From Acanthornis magna (taxonomy: Eukaryota; Chordata; Aves; Passeriformes; Acanthizidae), in NCBI GenBank assembly GCA_036785705.1, contig JAWUZG010000084.1, positions 10,801,501 through 10,865,500 on the forward strand: a stretch of DNA of 64,000 bases. Reading direction: 5' to 3'. Every line of letters starts with the position of its first letter. Position 1 is the stretch's first letter. Shown piece after piece: positions 24,401 through 37,400 of this stretch. The translations under genes were made by a program, and so were the position numbers. A model generated the notes under the pieces. It was not told the DNA's origin. It saw only the letters and a program-made list of their open reading frames with translations, and searched no databases.

Positions 24401-26893
24401 CCACGGAGCCCTGGGATTTCCTGAAGGCTGCCAGGCTCTACCTCCTAGCAAAGGAGAGGGAAGTCCAAAGGTTAAATCTTTCACCAGGGCTGGGCGCCAT
24501 ATCTCTGGAGATTACGCAGAAACAACCTTTCACAAACTCAGAGCATGAGTGAAAAAAGCACCTTTAAAAATTAATTTCCTATAGCAATACAGGCACTCAA
24601 ACAAGCCCAACTCACAAGACCCCAGAATTTGTATTTGTTACTGAAGAAGGATGATTACCCAGCATACATCTCAATTTAGCAAAGGATCAGTGCTCAACAT
24701 TTGGTTAATCTCAGAACAAAACAATGGACTTGCCTGCACTTTGAATGTCCTTCAGCACAGTACCAACATCATCACTCCCTGGTTTGTGCTGGATAGGCAC
24801 AATGCACAAATTACCATTGAATAGGAGAGTAAAATTAATGACAGAACTCTGTTTGTGGAGGTTTCGAGACAACCAAAAAAGGACTCATGCAAATGCAATG
24901 TAGAAGAGCGCTCACAGGAAACCTTGCTGACTTGGACTTGAAAAGCACCAATATTTTGACTGGTGAGTTTGTCTCAGCAGCAACTGAAAACAGATCCCAG
25001 CAAGGCAACTGAGGGAAGCGATGTCTTGCAGATGCAGCCACTCTCCGCCAGAGAGGAGCCTCTTCCTGCCAGGGCATGCAGAGCAGACAGCTAGCCAGCC
25101 ACATGCTCTCCGTTGGATTTGGCTGCTTCTTACTGGCACTGACAAGTAAAAAACTCCAGAGATTAATTCCCAGCCTCTGGGGCAAAAGGCATAGTTCTAA
25201 AAAGCAGGAAACTAAACTTGGTATCCATGGAGAATGAGCTCTGATCATCAGTTCCTGCACATCCCTGGATGGTTTAGCACCCAAGCCTGCTCCTTAGCAC
25301 CCCAGACCAGGCTGCAAGTAAAAAAGTGCTCTGATCCCCTTTTAGCAATAGCCTTTTTGGACAGGATAATTTATCTCCCCATCCTGGCACGCTGGCCCAG
25401 GCAGCACAAGGCAAGAGGTGGCAGTTTCAAGCTGCCTTTACAAGTCATGAGCCAAGTCTATGCTGCCCTGGTCCCAAGGATGCAGGGATGAGCTGCGTTC
25501 TCCAAACCTGGCCAAGATGTTGGCAGCCTCAAACCATCTCAGTATCCTCTGGCAAGGTCTTCTGCACAGGGACTTGGATTTTCCAGACTTTCCTGACTTT
25601 CAGCACCCGAGTTTTATAATCTTGCCTCATGAATCAATCGGTCTAAGGGCTAAATGTGGCAGCAGGAGCACTGATGGAAATACAGCCAGTGTGATTGACA
25701 CAAGGCAGATTCTTCTCCTCCCCTGAGAGAGAAGTCTGACTGAAAATGTCTGCAGGAGCCTAAGTATGGTGGAGATTAACCCTGTTCCCAGCTATGCCCT
25801 GCTGGACATCACGTTTGCAGCCATCCAGCTCAGGGCCAGCTCATTTATACCTGGAGTGATAATGCACCATTAATGACAGATGGCATAAGCTGGCACTGCG
25901 CTTTTATCTAAAGGCTCCTTCTGGCTCACTTATAGACTACACCGCGGGGAGCAATCGGTCTCTCACAAGCCATCTCTGAAAGAAAAAATTAATTTTAAAA
26001 CTGGGCAGGAACAGGTTATGAAGAAGAAATAAATTTGCTTGGGTAGGATAAATAAACTTTGAATAGACATATATTTCAGGGAGACTACCATGAAAACAAG
26101 CAAGGAGATAAATATCTTGTGGTAAAATTGCAGATTAGTCCATTAGCTATGCATTAAGCCTTGACACTTATTCTCAGCAATTTTGGACTATTTATAGTTA
26201 TGTTTCCTGGTATATCTTTCCTGAGGCCTATTTATCTGGTGATCTCTGAAAAAAAATAGAGCAGGAAGCCTGAGAACATCTTTTAAAAAAATCATAAAGG
26301 CTTACTGTTTATGTTACTTGGGCAGAATTTTTTCTTAAATTACTGGAATGGGAAGCAAGGCTAGAACAGGCATAGGGAGGGAAAGCAGCAAAGATAACCC
26401 TTCCTCACTTTGGAAGAGCATTGAGAGGCCACCTCACCAAAAACAGTGAGGCAGGCAGGCATTCAGACAAGGAGGGACATAACAACACTTCACAGAGACA
26501 CAGTCCTCAGGGAGCCATTGTCCTGGGGATCTTTCTTAAACTCTATAATATGAGAAAGGAAATGGAAGAACTATCTCAAAGTGATTCCTCAATAGTGGGA
26601 ATGTTGAATGGCTGTAATGAGGGAAACTGCTCAACACCAGCAATGGTTGCTGGGAGCCATCAAATCTGCAGGATCTGGCCTGATCCCTCTCTTTCCCTGA
26701 CTCCAAGACTAAGGGAACAGGCCTCATTTGTATTCTGGTGAAAGATTTATACAGTTAAGCAAATAAGAGCATAGATGGTCTGGTATTGCCAAAATTATAT
26801 CCGAAGTTTGTTGACTGATTTATTCCTTTGTCTAATTGTGCCCATTGAAAAAGCAGCTCACTAATGAATGGAAAAAGACTCCACGTGGCCAGC

Positions 26894-26949
26894 AAAAAAA
26901 AACCCAAAAAACCCAAAAAACCAAAAACCAAAAAAATAAAAAAACCCAG
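26894..26949 (+). repeat. (CCAAAAAA)-type low-complexity tract
   Basis: Runs of A are separated by CC or CCC at irregular spacing. No other structure is visible. Confidence 0.85.
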
Positions 26950-27236
26950 CCATGTTTAGTTTACAAAATAGCACAGTCTTCAGGGATTTTCATAAAAACT
27001 GCAGAGACAGTCCAAATCGACAATGAAATCAGATTCCTGGTGGCTGCTGAACACTTTTGGCTTTTTCTATGTGTGCATTAAATTGCAAAAAGCAATTATT
27101 TATAATTTGTTTTTATAAAAATGCTGGTGCACTTATTATGCCTGGCAAATTATTTTGTGAAATGGAAAAGGCTATTGTTCATTCTCTTGGTAAAGTCTTT
27201 GTTACTTAGCATATTAAACTGCAAATCACATTTTAT

Positions 27237-27271
27237 CTGAAAGGTCCCTTCCAACCCAAAGCATTCTATGA
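27237..27271 (+). mobile_element. CR1 tail fragment
   Basis: The words AAGGTCCCTTCCAACCCAAA and CATTCTATGA are the diagnostic end of CR1. Only about 35 bp are recognisable, so this is either a very short insertion or the end of a decayed one. Confidence 0.75.
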
Positions 27272-30200
27272 AATATGGCTGGTTATTAATGGTAAAACCC
27301 CAAAGCTCCAACCTCAATATTTGGTGCCCAGTAAACACAAAAAGAGGTTGAGACTCAGATGAGGGAAAAGTATTAATCCTCCTTGTCTTGCAGATGAGAC
27401 TCTAACAGACAGAGGGGTTTAATGACTTCCCTGAAAACAGAGGAAGTCTGTGAGAGAAGCTGGAGTCAGATTCAATCATCCTTTGGATGCCAGTTCCCTT
27501 GTTTAACCACAGGGCAGTTTCTTCTCTCTAATACTCTGGAAAAATTAAAATAAAAGAGAACATTCTGAATACTGGAATTTGACCAGAAAACATGCAGATG
27601 AGGCAGAGACTGTGTCAATTGTAAAAGAGTTTTGGAAAAATCCCGTGGCCTGAATTCAGGAGAGTTGCACCAAGAATAACATGACCAAATAGGAAGAAAA
27701 ACTTGGTTCTTTGTACTCATCCAGTCTCATGGGCTCCAGTAGGACCTCACTGGGACAGAGCCTCATGTGCCTGCTCACACTGAGTGGCACCTCGTGTAGG
27801 ATGATTTCAGCTCAGCCAGAGGATTCATCTCCGGATCATCTCACAGGCGCTGCCATGGCTGTGACCCTCCCTTCCCAGAAGGTCTCCTGAGCAAACACAA
27901 ACCTCTCCAGTTTCAATGAGCTGTTGACACACAGTGCAGAAGGCTGCTGGGACGCTTCTCCTTCAAGCAGAGACATCAAAAAGCAGCAAATGCCTCTAGT
28001 GTGTTATGCCAGGACATTGAAAAGTCAGCAGGCAAAAGAAATCCCAGGTCTGCTGCATGACCTCTCCGCTGGCCGAGCGATGGTCTCCCCCAGACCTGAC
28101 ATTCTAATTCCACATGCCACACTTGCTTTAAACAAGCCTGACCTGTGCATCGCTGTAGGAAACTGATTAAAGGATTGGTTATTCCATCAGCTGCTGAGCG
28201 GGGTCCAGGCAGAACTCCACACACTAATAAGCTGTGGTGACAGCCCAGAAGCGATGGATGCTTCTGCTGCCTCTGTGGTTGTGTCTTCAGCTTCCTGGCA
28301 TGTTGGCATGCCCCAGTCTTCAGACAGCTCACTGCTGGATAATGGATGAAGCCCTGGGCTCCAAGATACACACAGTGCATTGGGAGTCCAAGGTTCATGG
28401 CCAGAGAATATGCTAGAAGTGACAAATCCGGATACACACACAAATAGAGCCCCATACTCTGCCTGCAATGTGCAATATTTCATTCAGCTGGTATTATACA
28501 GCCACCTTCTGAATTGCAGCAATGTCTGGAATGCAAAAGCTGTTTACCGTTTAAATAACATTAAGGCCATTATAATTTATATGAGAATTGTGACTGATTG
28601 GGGCTGTATGGAGCTTCTTGTTGTGGTTTGCTGTAGGAATGCTGCAGATTTCCTCTGCACACATTGCATTCTGCACACAATGGGAGTCCCAGACATTTTC
28701 AACTAGTCTCAAGCCTTCTGCCTTTACCAAAACATTTTCCTGTGTCAGAATCAAACAATCGCCTGATTTATAAATCTCAAGCATTCAGGAGACCACCAGC
28801 AACACAATGTAACAAGAATCTCTCTGTGATTCAGCCTTCCAACAAAGCTATACACAGCACAAACACAACACGGATGTGTACCCAGTGCTCCTGCTAGTGC
28901 ACGTTTCTGTATGGAGCCACTAGGAAAGGGTAAAGCATGTGTCTGTAAAACCTGGAATGTCCCAGATACAGCTTCCCTACACAGAAGAGGGTCTGTGCTA
29001 CATGGTCGGACAAATCCTTACCAGCTTGGGGCCAGGGGAGACATTTCCTCTCCCAGCCTTGCATGGAACCAACACGGCATGTAATGGAAAGAGAGCAGCT
29101 GATCCCATGGCTTCATCCATTACATGAGTGGGGGATAAAACAATGTTGCAGAGAATTACTGCCTGTGGCTGGAAGAGACAAAGGTATCCAGAGTTTTGCA
29201 CAGCTGGATTTATCAGCAGCTTGGAAAGTGGTGAAATGTGCAAACATGGCTACACAACCCCTGATTCATCTGGGCTCTAAATGATTACAAAGCTTCATCC
29301 AAGGTCCTTATTTTCCTCCCCCTAAGCGAACACCTCATTTCAGATGAAGGCTTGAATGGCCTTATGAAGTGAGAGCAAATCCTGGAGTTCACACTGTTGC
29401 AAGTTGGAGCAGAGCATGCACCCCTGCCTGTCATCCAACTCACCCAGAAAAACCAAAGATATTAAAGATCTGGAAGACACCAGCCCTTGGAGCAGATAGC
29501 GTCTCCCCCAGCTAGGTCTGCATCCCCTGCATCAGCAATAAAGGCTGTAGCCAGGGCTACTTGGGGAGAACAATTACAATCTTGATGTTAGTTAGAAATA
29601 CAAGTGCAATGACAATCCTACAAATGCTGGGGTTTTTGTTCAAACCACCAGAAGGCTTTGGAGATCCTGCACTTAAGGCCTTCCCATCCAACCTCTGCTT
29701 GAATTTACCTGACATGAAAAGAAATCAAACCTCCTTTGCTGAAAGTGGTAATTCCTCATGGACTCCTTAGCACTGAAATTATAGGGGGAACCCACTAAAG
29801 GCTCTTGACTGGGAGATGAGGAATCTTCACAGTAGCTGGGGGAAAAATTCCAGGGTAATTCAGCAAAACCACTGTTGAACACCAAATACAACTCTAGCAT
29901 GGACAGAGAGGTAAGAGTGGAAAAGTTTAGAAGACACATCCCTACGCTCAATCATGTAAGTCCCACTTCAAATACATCTGAAATTTTGCTGTAAGAAGCC
30001 AGAACCTGCATGGTACCATTCAACTCTCTTCTTTCCAGTTTCAACCTCTACAGGCATGGCCTTCCTTCAGAGCAAAGGATAAGGATGTGTTTCTAACATG
30101 TAGCAAGTATGTCTGACGCAAGAAAACACCAAGCCTGCTCAATTTGTTCTCTCTTGAAAGCTCATTTCTTATAATAATTCTTCAGAATTATTTTGGAACA

Positions 30201-32719
30201 ATGCCAGGACCTGTGAATTGAATTTGTCTCTCTCTGTAAAGAATCAGAAAAAACTTTGCACACTGTTAGGATCCAACCCTGGCATCAGGACATGAGTGGC
30301 ACACACAGATTTTCTCAAGACAAAATCCCTAAGAGCTATTTATTTTTAAAAAAATACTTCAAAATACTTTTTTAAACTCGTCCCCAAGATGATCACAGGC
30401 TCACAACCCAGAAATCAAGCAAGTTCTACAAATTTTTATATTAGCTCCTTGAAACTGCCGCAGGGAGGGTGCTAGGAAGAAATTCCTTGACTTCTGACCT
30501 TGACTGGGTCCTGAAGGCTCTTGTTAAAACCAGCACCAATCTAGTCAGCAGCTCTGCCTAGGCTCTCTCCTCACTACCTTCAAAACAAAACAATAAGGAT
30601 TTACTCCTTTTATTTATTGCCCAGTACAGCCAGGGGAGTAGTGGTTTATATTCCTTCTGAGCCTCATCAATCAAATTGCCAGATTCAGCCATCTCTGTGC
30701 AGGTGAAGCAACAACCACCACAAATCCCACTGGAGGTGCCTTCAGACTGCTGGGGCAGGTCAGAAGCAAATCTTGCTTAATGGTTGCGGTGCATGAAAAG
30801 AAAAGACTCTAGATTAAATTTGCAGCCTGGCAGTTAAAAAAAAAAAAAAGAAAAGAAAAAAAGTTATTTTCCCATCTTCAAAGCAAGTGCATTTGAACTA
30901 GAAAGCAATGAGATTCCATAAACATGACACCTTCAGATATATTTCTTTCCTTCCAGAGCAAACTCACAACCATTTGGCCACTGCCAGCTTAAAAGATGTC
31001 ACCTGGTTTCTATTTTCTTTTTGAATACCAACAATGACCAGCTGACTCATTTTCACTTTGAGAAGTACAAGATCTGGATTACTTGGCTTTAGACTGAAAC
31101 CCTGGCCCCAATTCACTGGGAATTTTGCCTCTGATTTCCATGATGCCAGGATTTAACTTTCAAGTCTTTCATCCAGCTCCTCTTCTGCTTTTACTGTTGC
31201 GAAAACATTTGTTTCAGACTCATTTGGTCCTGACTCTGTTTGAGAATGTGTCTCGTGGTTCACCCTGGAAGAATTTGGACCATGCCATTTTGAAATGCCT
31301 TCATGTGCATGCTCTCTGGGGGACAGTGAGATAGCTGCTATCTTGCACAGTGTCAGGGTGTGTCTTTAATTACACCTTTATGGAATTACAATTTAATTGA
31401 GAATCAGGTAACAAATTCATCTCTTCGTGCCTGATTCTCCTGTCCTAAGTCCAAAATTCATTTTACTTGAGAGTCAGGCACCTGGAGCTCGCTGCCCTAC
31501 ACACTCATTTTAGCAGTAGCTCCTGAAAGAAGCTGCTGGTAAGGGGAACTTTTAAGGCTACAGAATAATCTGATGATTTTTCAACCTGGTCACAGCACAG
31601 AAAAAAACTTGACTTTTTCCTGGCCTCCACCATCTACCAAGGGACATTATAGTCACGTGTAATCAGAGTATTTAGTGACATTTCTGACCATGACCCCAGG
31701 AAACAGGTCCTTCCAGCCTCTGTCCAAAATTCGAGAACTGGCTCATTAAGAAATAGCTGTGTCAGTGGGTGTAATGCAAACCTTTAGAAAACCTTTAAGC
31801 CAGGGTTACCTGTGGTCTTCCACCTCAGCTTTGTTAGGGGACATGGCACGTGTTTTCTCTTTGGATCTGCAGGATGCTGGAGGCTAGTGGGATTTGTATT
31901 GACTGCTGCTATGGATGGCACAAACAAATCCTTAGATGCTGCCCCATGTATAACATAGGCTGAGCTCCCAGCAATGAGTCCCAGCACTAAGTGTTCTGCA
32001 GTGTATAAATGTGTTCGCAGTGTGCTGCTGGATCCAGGTACAATTAACTCCTCACTCTGTAGGAATACATACCTTACTGAGGGCATGGCAGCCCTATTAT
32101 GGTTAAACTGCTGTAAAATGAATGTGATGGACTCCCCCAAGGGAGCTCATTGAACCACTCCCTCTGCAGGTTCACCACTGGCTGGGTGATGTTTGGGCCA
32201 CATCCAATGCTTGCAGCAAAATTATTGCTGTGATTCGAGCAGAGAGATTATAAAGCGATTGCTTTTCAAGATTAAGGAAAAATAAAATTTTAGTGCTGCA
32301 TCTTCAGAAAGTTACTACTCTAAAAGCAAATTTAAAGCTGTAGGCAAGAAGATAAATTAATCAAAGAATACAAACAAGAAGCCAGGGGATGGGGAGGGAG
32401 GAAAGATTATCTCATCATGCTGCGTCATTGCAGGATATCTCAACACCCCATCACAGGGAATGGAGGGAGGGAGAGGGAATAAGAAGAGGGAAAGGCAGAT
32501 AAGAAGAGGGAATCCAGCTTGGGGTGCAAGAGAAGGAACAGCCAGATCCCACAGTACTGCATTACTTTGCCAACAAATCATAGAGAAGGAACTTGCCCCA
32601 GGAAAATGTAAAAGAGACAAAACTCCTGGGTCTCTCTGAGACATGCCAGCCCTCCATGAAGCCAGACAAGTGTCTCAAGGACTGCATCCTCTACAACTGT
32701 ATCTGCTTCTCTTGGACTG

Positions 32720-33742
32720 CCAGGGTTGGAGCTGCCATTGAGCTACGGCACTGTCTGTCATATTTGAGAAGTGGCAGTTTGGCAAAGTTCCCAGTGACTG
32801 AAAAAGGGGAAACAAAATGCTCACTTTTAAAAAGGAAGAAAAGGAATTTGGCTAGGAAGTGTTGGTAGCACACCAGTGTTTTGGCTAGTGCTGAGCAGCA
32901 CTGGCAAAGCCTCAGCGCTGTCCTGGGAGGGGACACAACTAGGCCACTGACGATGTCAGATGCCGTCCAGAGGGACCTTGACAGGTTTGAGAGGTGGAAC
33001 CGTGTGAACCTCCTGAGTTCAACAAGGCCAAGTGCCAGGTCCTGCATGTGTGTCAGGGCAATTCCCAGCACAAATTCAGACTGGGCAGAGAATGGATTGA
33101 GAGCAGCCCTGGCGAGAAAGACTTGAGGGTGTTGGTAGAGGAGAAGCTCAGCTTGAGCTGACAATGTGCCCTTGCAGCCCAAAGGCCAACAGCATCCTGG
33201 GCTGCAGCAAGAGCAGTGTGGGCAGCAGGGCAAGGGAGGCGATTCTGCCCCTCTGCTTTGCTTCCATGAGATCCCACCTGGAGTGCTGCATCCAGCTCTG
33301 GGGCTTCCATAAGGAGGACTTGTTGGAGTGAGTCCAGAGGAGGCCCATGAAGATGATCAGAGGGGCTGCAGCACCTCTCCCACACGCTGGGACAGTTAGA
33401 AGAGCTGGGACCTTAGAATGGCCTTCCAGTACCTAAAAGGGGCCTAAAGGAAAGATGGGAAGGGATCTTTATAGGGAGCATAGGGACAGAAGGAGGGCTA
33501 ACGGTTTTAAACCAAAAGATTTAGAATCAATACTAAGAAAAAAATCTTTCCTGTGAGGATGGTGAGACACTGGCACAGGGTGCCCAGAGAAGTTGTGGAT
33601 GCCCCATCCCTAGAAATGCTCAAGGCCAGGTTGGATGGAGCTCTGAGCAACCTCGTCTAGGGGAAGGGGTCCCTGCCCATGGCAGGGGGCCTGGAACTAG
33701 ATGACCTTTAAGACCTGTTCCAGTGCAAGCCATTCTATGATA
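32720..33742 (+). mobile_element. CR1 LINE with internal deletion, plus strand
   Basis: 32755-32850 matches the start of the CR1 reverse transcriptase: ATATTTGAGAAGT, then GTTCCCAGTGACTG and an AAAAGGGGAAAC block. The sequence then jumps to the late RT/3' region from about 32955 (CCGTCCAGAGGGACCTTGACAGG). It continues through TCCTGGGCTGCA, AACGGTTTTAAAC and CAAGGCCAGGTTGGATGGA to the tail CATTCTATGATAG at about 33742. The RT core is absent and the frames are broken. The piece at about 32850-32955 between the two parts does not align by eye. It lies about 330 bp left of the CpG island at 34.07 kb. Confidence 0.88.
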
Positions 33743-34069
33743 GCCAAGTTACACGTCAACCCTAATTTTTCACAGAATAAAGTGAGTGTATTCTTCTAAT
33801 AATAAATCTTGCCAAAGAATCATACGAACTTCGACCAACTTGAGAAATCTCTAGGATGGTGACTACAATGTATTTCCTTACTCTAGAAGCACTGTGCACA
33901 TGGTATAGATTTAAAATCTGCACCTTTCCATAATCTGCTCTCCCTTGAGCTGCACAGGGCTGTCTGCAGGCTGGTGGCCTGAGGAGCAGTATCCCCAACA
34001 AACTCCGCCCTGAGAGATCTCTGTGGGGAAGTGGGGAACCTGTTACCACAGCCCAGCCCGGAGCTCCCT

Positions 34070-34450
34070 TACGCGATGAACAGCATCCCGAGCTCCCGGC
34101 CCACACGCACACATTCCCGGGGGCCGGATGACGGGAGAACGCGCCGACAAGTCAGGGGGGCTCCGGGAAGACAGGGGCTGCCACATGCGGGGAAGGTGGG
34201 GCGGCGATGGAGCCCGGCCGCACTCCCGGGGGCGAGCGGGGAGCGGGGCGGGCGAGCGCCCGGCGCTCCGGGCCGCCCGACATTAGAGGGCACCATTGCC
34301 CCGCGCATCGGCGGCCCCGGGCCGCGGCCGGACAGGGATCTAGCGGCTCCGGCCGGAGACGAGGGGCAGAGAGCAGCGGAGCGGGGCGGGAGGCGGTGGG
34401 GGCACGGCCAAGCGCAAACACCGATCGCCCCGGTCGGTTCTCCGCCAGCG
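34070..34450 (-). promoter_or_regulatory. CpG island; candidate promoter and non-coding exon 1 of SLC22A18
   Basis: This is a compact CpG-dense, GC-rich block in otherwise AT-moderate sequence. On the minus strand it ends with a good splice donor, CGC|GTAAGG (GT at 34072-34071), at its left border. SLC22A18 coding exon 1 has an acceptor 20 bp before its ATG, so an upstream non-coding exon is needed, and this is the only CpG island between that exon and CDKN1C. The divergent arrangement with CDKN1C, about 5 kb apart, agrees with human gene order. The long open frames across it are a by-product of high GC. The link to SLC22A18 is inference. Confidence 0.5.
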
Positions 34451-37400
34451 CCGCACGGACTGGGGCGAGTAAAACTTGGGTTCATTTACTCTTCCCTTCA
34501 AACTGTTTTTAAGGTCTTCATCGTCAGGATTCTTTAGACTCGATTTCCACTTCTGGAATGTGTGTTGCTTTCATAGTCAGATTGCAAGACGTTTCTAGTG
34601 CTTTGGGGAGGTTTTTCGTACTCTTTAAGTTTTGTTCTCTCTAGGCGTGTGCTGGGATCCACGCGAAGATGCCTCTGATGCACTCACCGCTGCTCTTGGG
34701 CTTGCTTTTGGACCAGGCACCTCCCCTCCGCAACAGTCCAGGCCATAAACGATCTCCTTCAGGACCCGTGTTAGACTACCAGCAGTAAAAAACCTGTTTA
34801 CTTAAGAAACATGAAACCAAAAATAAAACCTGTGCAATGGCCCCTTCACCACTACCTCCCCGTACATAAAGTAGAAATAACCTATGAAAAGCTACACCAA
34901 AAACAATATTACCATGGATGAAGATGAAAGGCGAGGGGAATGTCAAAACAAGCAAAATGCAAACCTCTTGTTTAATGCTAAGAGTGGCAATGAACAGGAC
35001 CTGTGAGTGCAGAGCATGACTTCAACAGAAATTACACCAACAGAAAAGCAGGGAATATAAATAAATGGAGTATTTAACTACTGCTCAAATATAACTACAC
35101 AGACAGTAAGCAAAAAAGCCACCCTCCACAGGTACGTACTGTGATCTCAGAATGCTGTCGGTACCTGCCATTCCCAGCCTGCTTTCCAAATTAACAGCAC
35201 AGCATCCTGCAAACAAGTCAGGCTCCCAGTCAGTGAGAAGGGCCAGATGGCAAGTGGAGTTCATCTAGTAAAACGACATGATGGAAAGAGCAAAAGAGGA
35301 GTGTGAAGAGAGAATGCGATGGCCCCTGGTGCACTGGCAGGTCCATGAATAGATGAGGCTAAAATCACTGCTACCTTTGTGCTGCCCAAATGATGCACAG
35401 CAGCTGGACAGCAAGGTTGGCTCTTCTTTTAGCAACCAAGAACCGAAGGAATAATAAAAAAACAATTAAATTAAATTAAGCATTTTTTCCCTGAAATATT
35501 AGCTTTTGTGTATTTTTGGGAACACAACAAAAAGCAATGCAAACTCACGTAAAGTTGCTGGAATTTTTTCAAGGTTCTGTTCAGATGGCCTTTTCCCATT
35601 TTAACCCCTGAACTAATGTGGTTTTGCCCTGCTATCAAACCTAGTAACTTGACATTTTATGACCTTGTCAAAAATGGAAAATTCTGACAGTACACGAGTT
35701 AGAATAATTTGAATCGTCATTTTGGTGGTATAAAAGCCTCGATGAGGAGTTTGAACAGCCTGTCCTAACTTGAACTTTAATTATAATCAGTTTATTTAAG
35801 CAGAATTCCAAAGTACCAAACAAAATTGCCACGGTATAAATGTAATTGCTTGTGATCACATGCATAGTAAAAGACAAGTTCAAAGGAGATGAAGTACCAA
35901 TGTCTATTGGTCTGTGCCTCTGCTAGAGTAATTATGGGATATAACATATTCTGAAATGAAGCAATCACATGTGGATAGCACAACATTTGAAGAATCCTGA
36001 GTTAAACATTGCTGAGTGTAGACAATAACTGTGTACTAAAGGAAATGGGAAGAGAGCAAAGCACAAACCTCCCAGCCTCAGGGGCCCAGCAATAGGTCTG
36101 CTTGTCTGGCAGCATGCTGAGGACAATCCCTGCAGGACGAGTTCACTCCAAGACTTGCCAAAAGACAGAGGAGCGCTCCTCCATGCCACCATGTCATGGG
36201 CACTCTTTGCCTCAGTACACAAGCATCCCACTAAACGCTCTCTTCTGAGCAAGTTAACCTGGAGCTGCACAACAGCCAGCCCCATCAGAACGACAGCACC
36301 GAGAATCTCTCTTTTGTTACCTCCATAACTTCTTATCAAATTTCCTTGGTTACTGCTTGCTCAATTTACAGTGCAAGGACCTCTCTTCCCATCTGCCCAG
36401 CCATCAGACTCAGCCCTGGCTCTGACAGTCAACCTGGGCTCTTTCCAAACAGGAATAGTCAAATGCAATAAACCTCCTGTAATTGCAATCCCTTTGCAAT
36501 GATGCACAGGCCATAAAGGTGTTTGCTTTTCCCTCCCCTCACCCTTTTGAAACGGAGCAGCCAGTGGGAATACACACTAGTTAAAGTCATTTTTTCTGAC
36601 ATAAGTAGATATGACTTGGATATTTTGAGCAAAAATGTTTCATTCTTATAGGGCATTGTTCTAACCATAGCAGCAATTATTCTGCTCTGTGTTCTGGAGC
36701 AGGGATTTCCAAAGAAGTTAATAGGCTTGGTGGTAGGAGCTCTTGGGTAAGATTTTGTGGCTCATGTTAGGCAAACAGCTGGTTTAGAAGATCATAACCT
36801 ACCACTCTGGCCTGAGAGTTCACAGATTCACTAAATTAAAAACATCTCACAGTGCACAGAGTATTTCCTCTGCAAATGGGCTGGATGCTCTCTATCTCCA
36901 CACAGGAAAGAAAAACAGACACTGCTAGAACTGGCTACTTGTAAGCAGAGTGCCTGGGACTGTCACCACCAGCTTAAAACCTAAATGCATAGCGGGACAA
37001 AAAAAAAAACAACCCAGTGAAAGCATTAGGGAGCATTAACAGTGAGGAAGCTGAACTAAAAAAACAGAGGTGGTAACCTCAAACCTGAGCTGCTTTACCT
37101 CCCAGGTGAACTGGAAGGTGAAGTGGCCTCAAACACAAGGCAACCCCTGAATGTTGAAACGGTTGTTCCTTGTGTCCATCGAGCACTGTGTAAATATCAG
37201 CTAACCTCTGGAAAGGATTTGGAAGGACAACGATGTGGATTTTACAGAGGGCACGCCCACATCTTGCAAATTGCAGGGGATCTTGCTCGCTCAGCTTTCA
37301 TGGCAGGAATGTCTAAAACTGAGGAGACAGAACACAGGACACACAGAACACACCGTGCCATGTTCAGCATGTTCTCTGACCATCCCAGTTTGAGACCCAG

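Larger units (their letters stand above)
24407..32719. other. No gene recognised (probable SLC22A18 5' intron)
   Basis: If the CpG island at 34.1 kb is the SLC22A18 promoter, this stretch is its first intron. I see no exon. It carries a small CR1 tail fragment (27237-27271), an A/CCA-rich tract (26894-26949) and an A-rich tract (30837-30862). The open frames are short and unremarkable. Confidence 0.55.

Noticed and set aside
34031..34537. Open frames of 100-168 codons in the 34-kb CpG island
   Set aside because: Pro/Arg/Gly-rich translations on both strands reflect high GC; no family resemblance.
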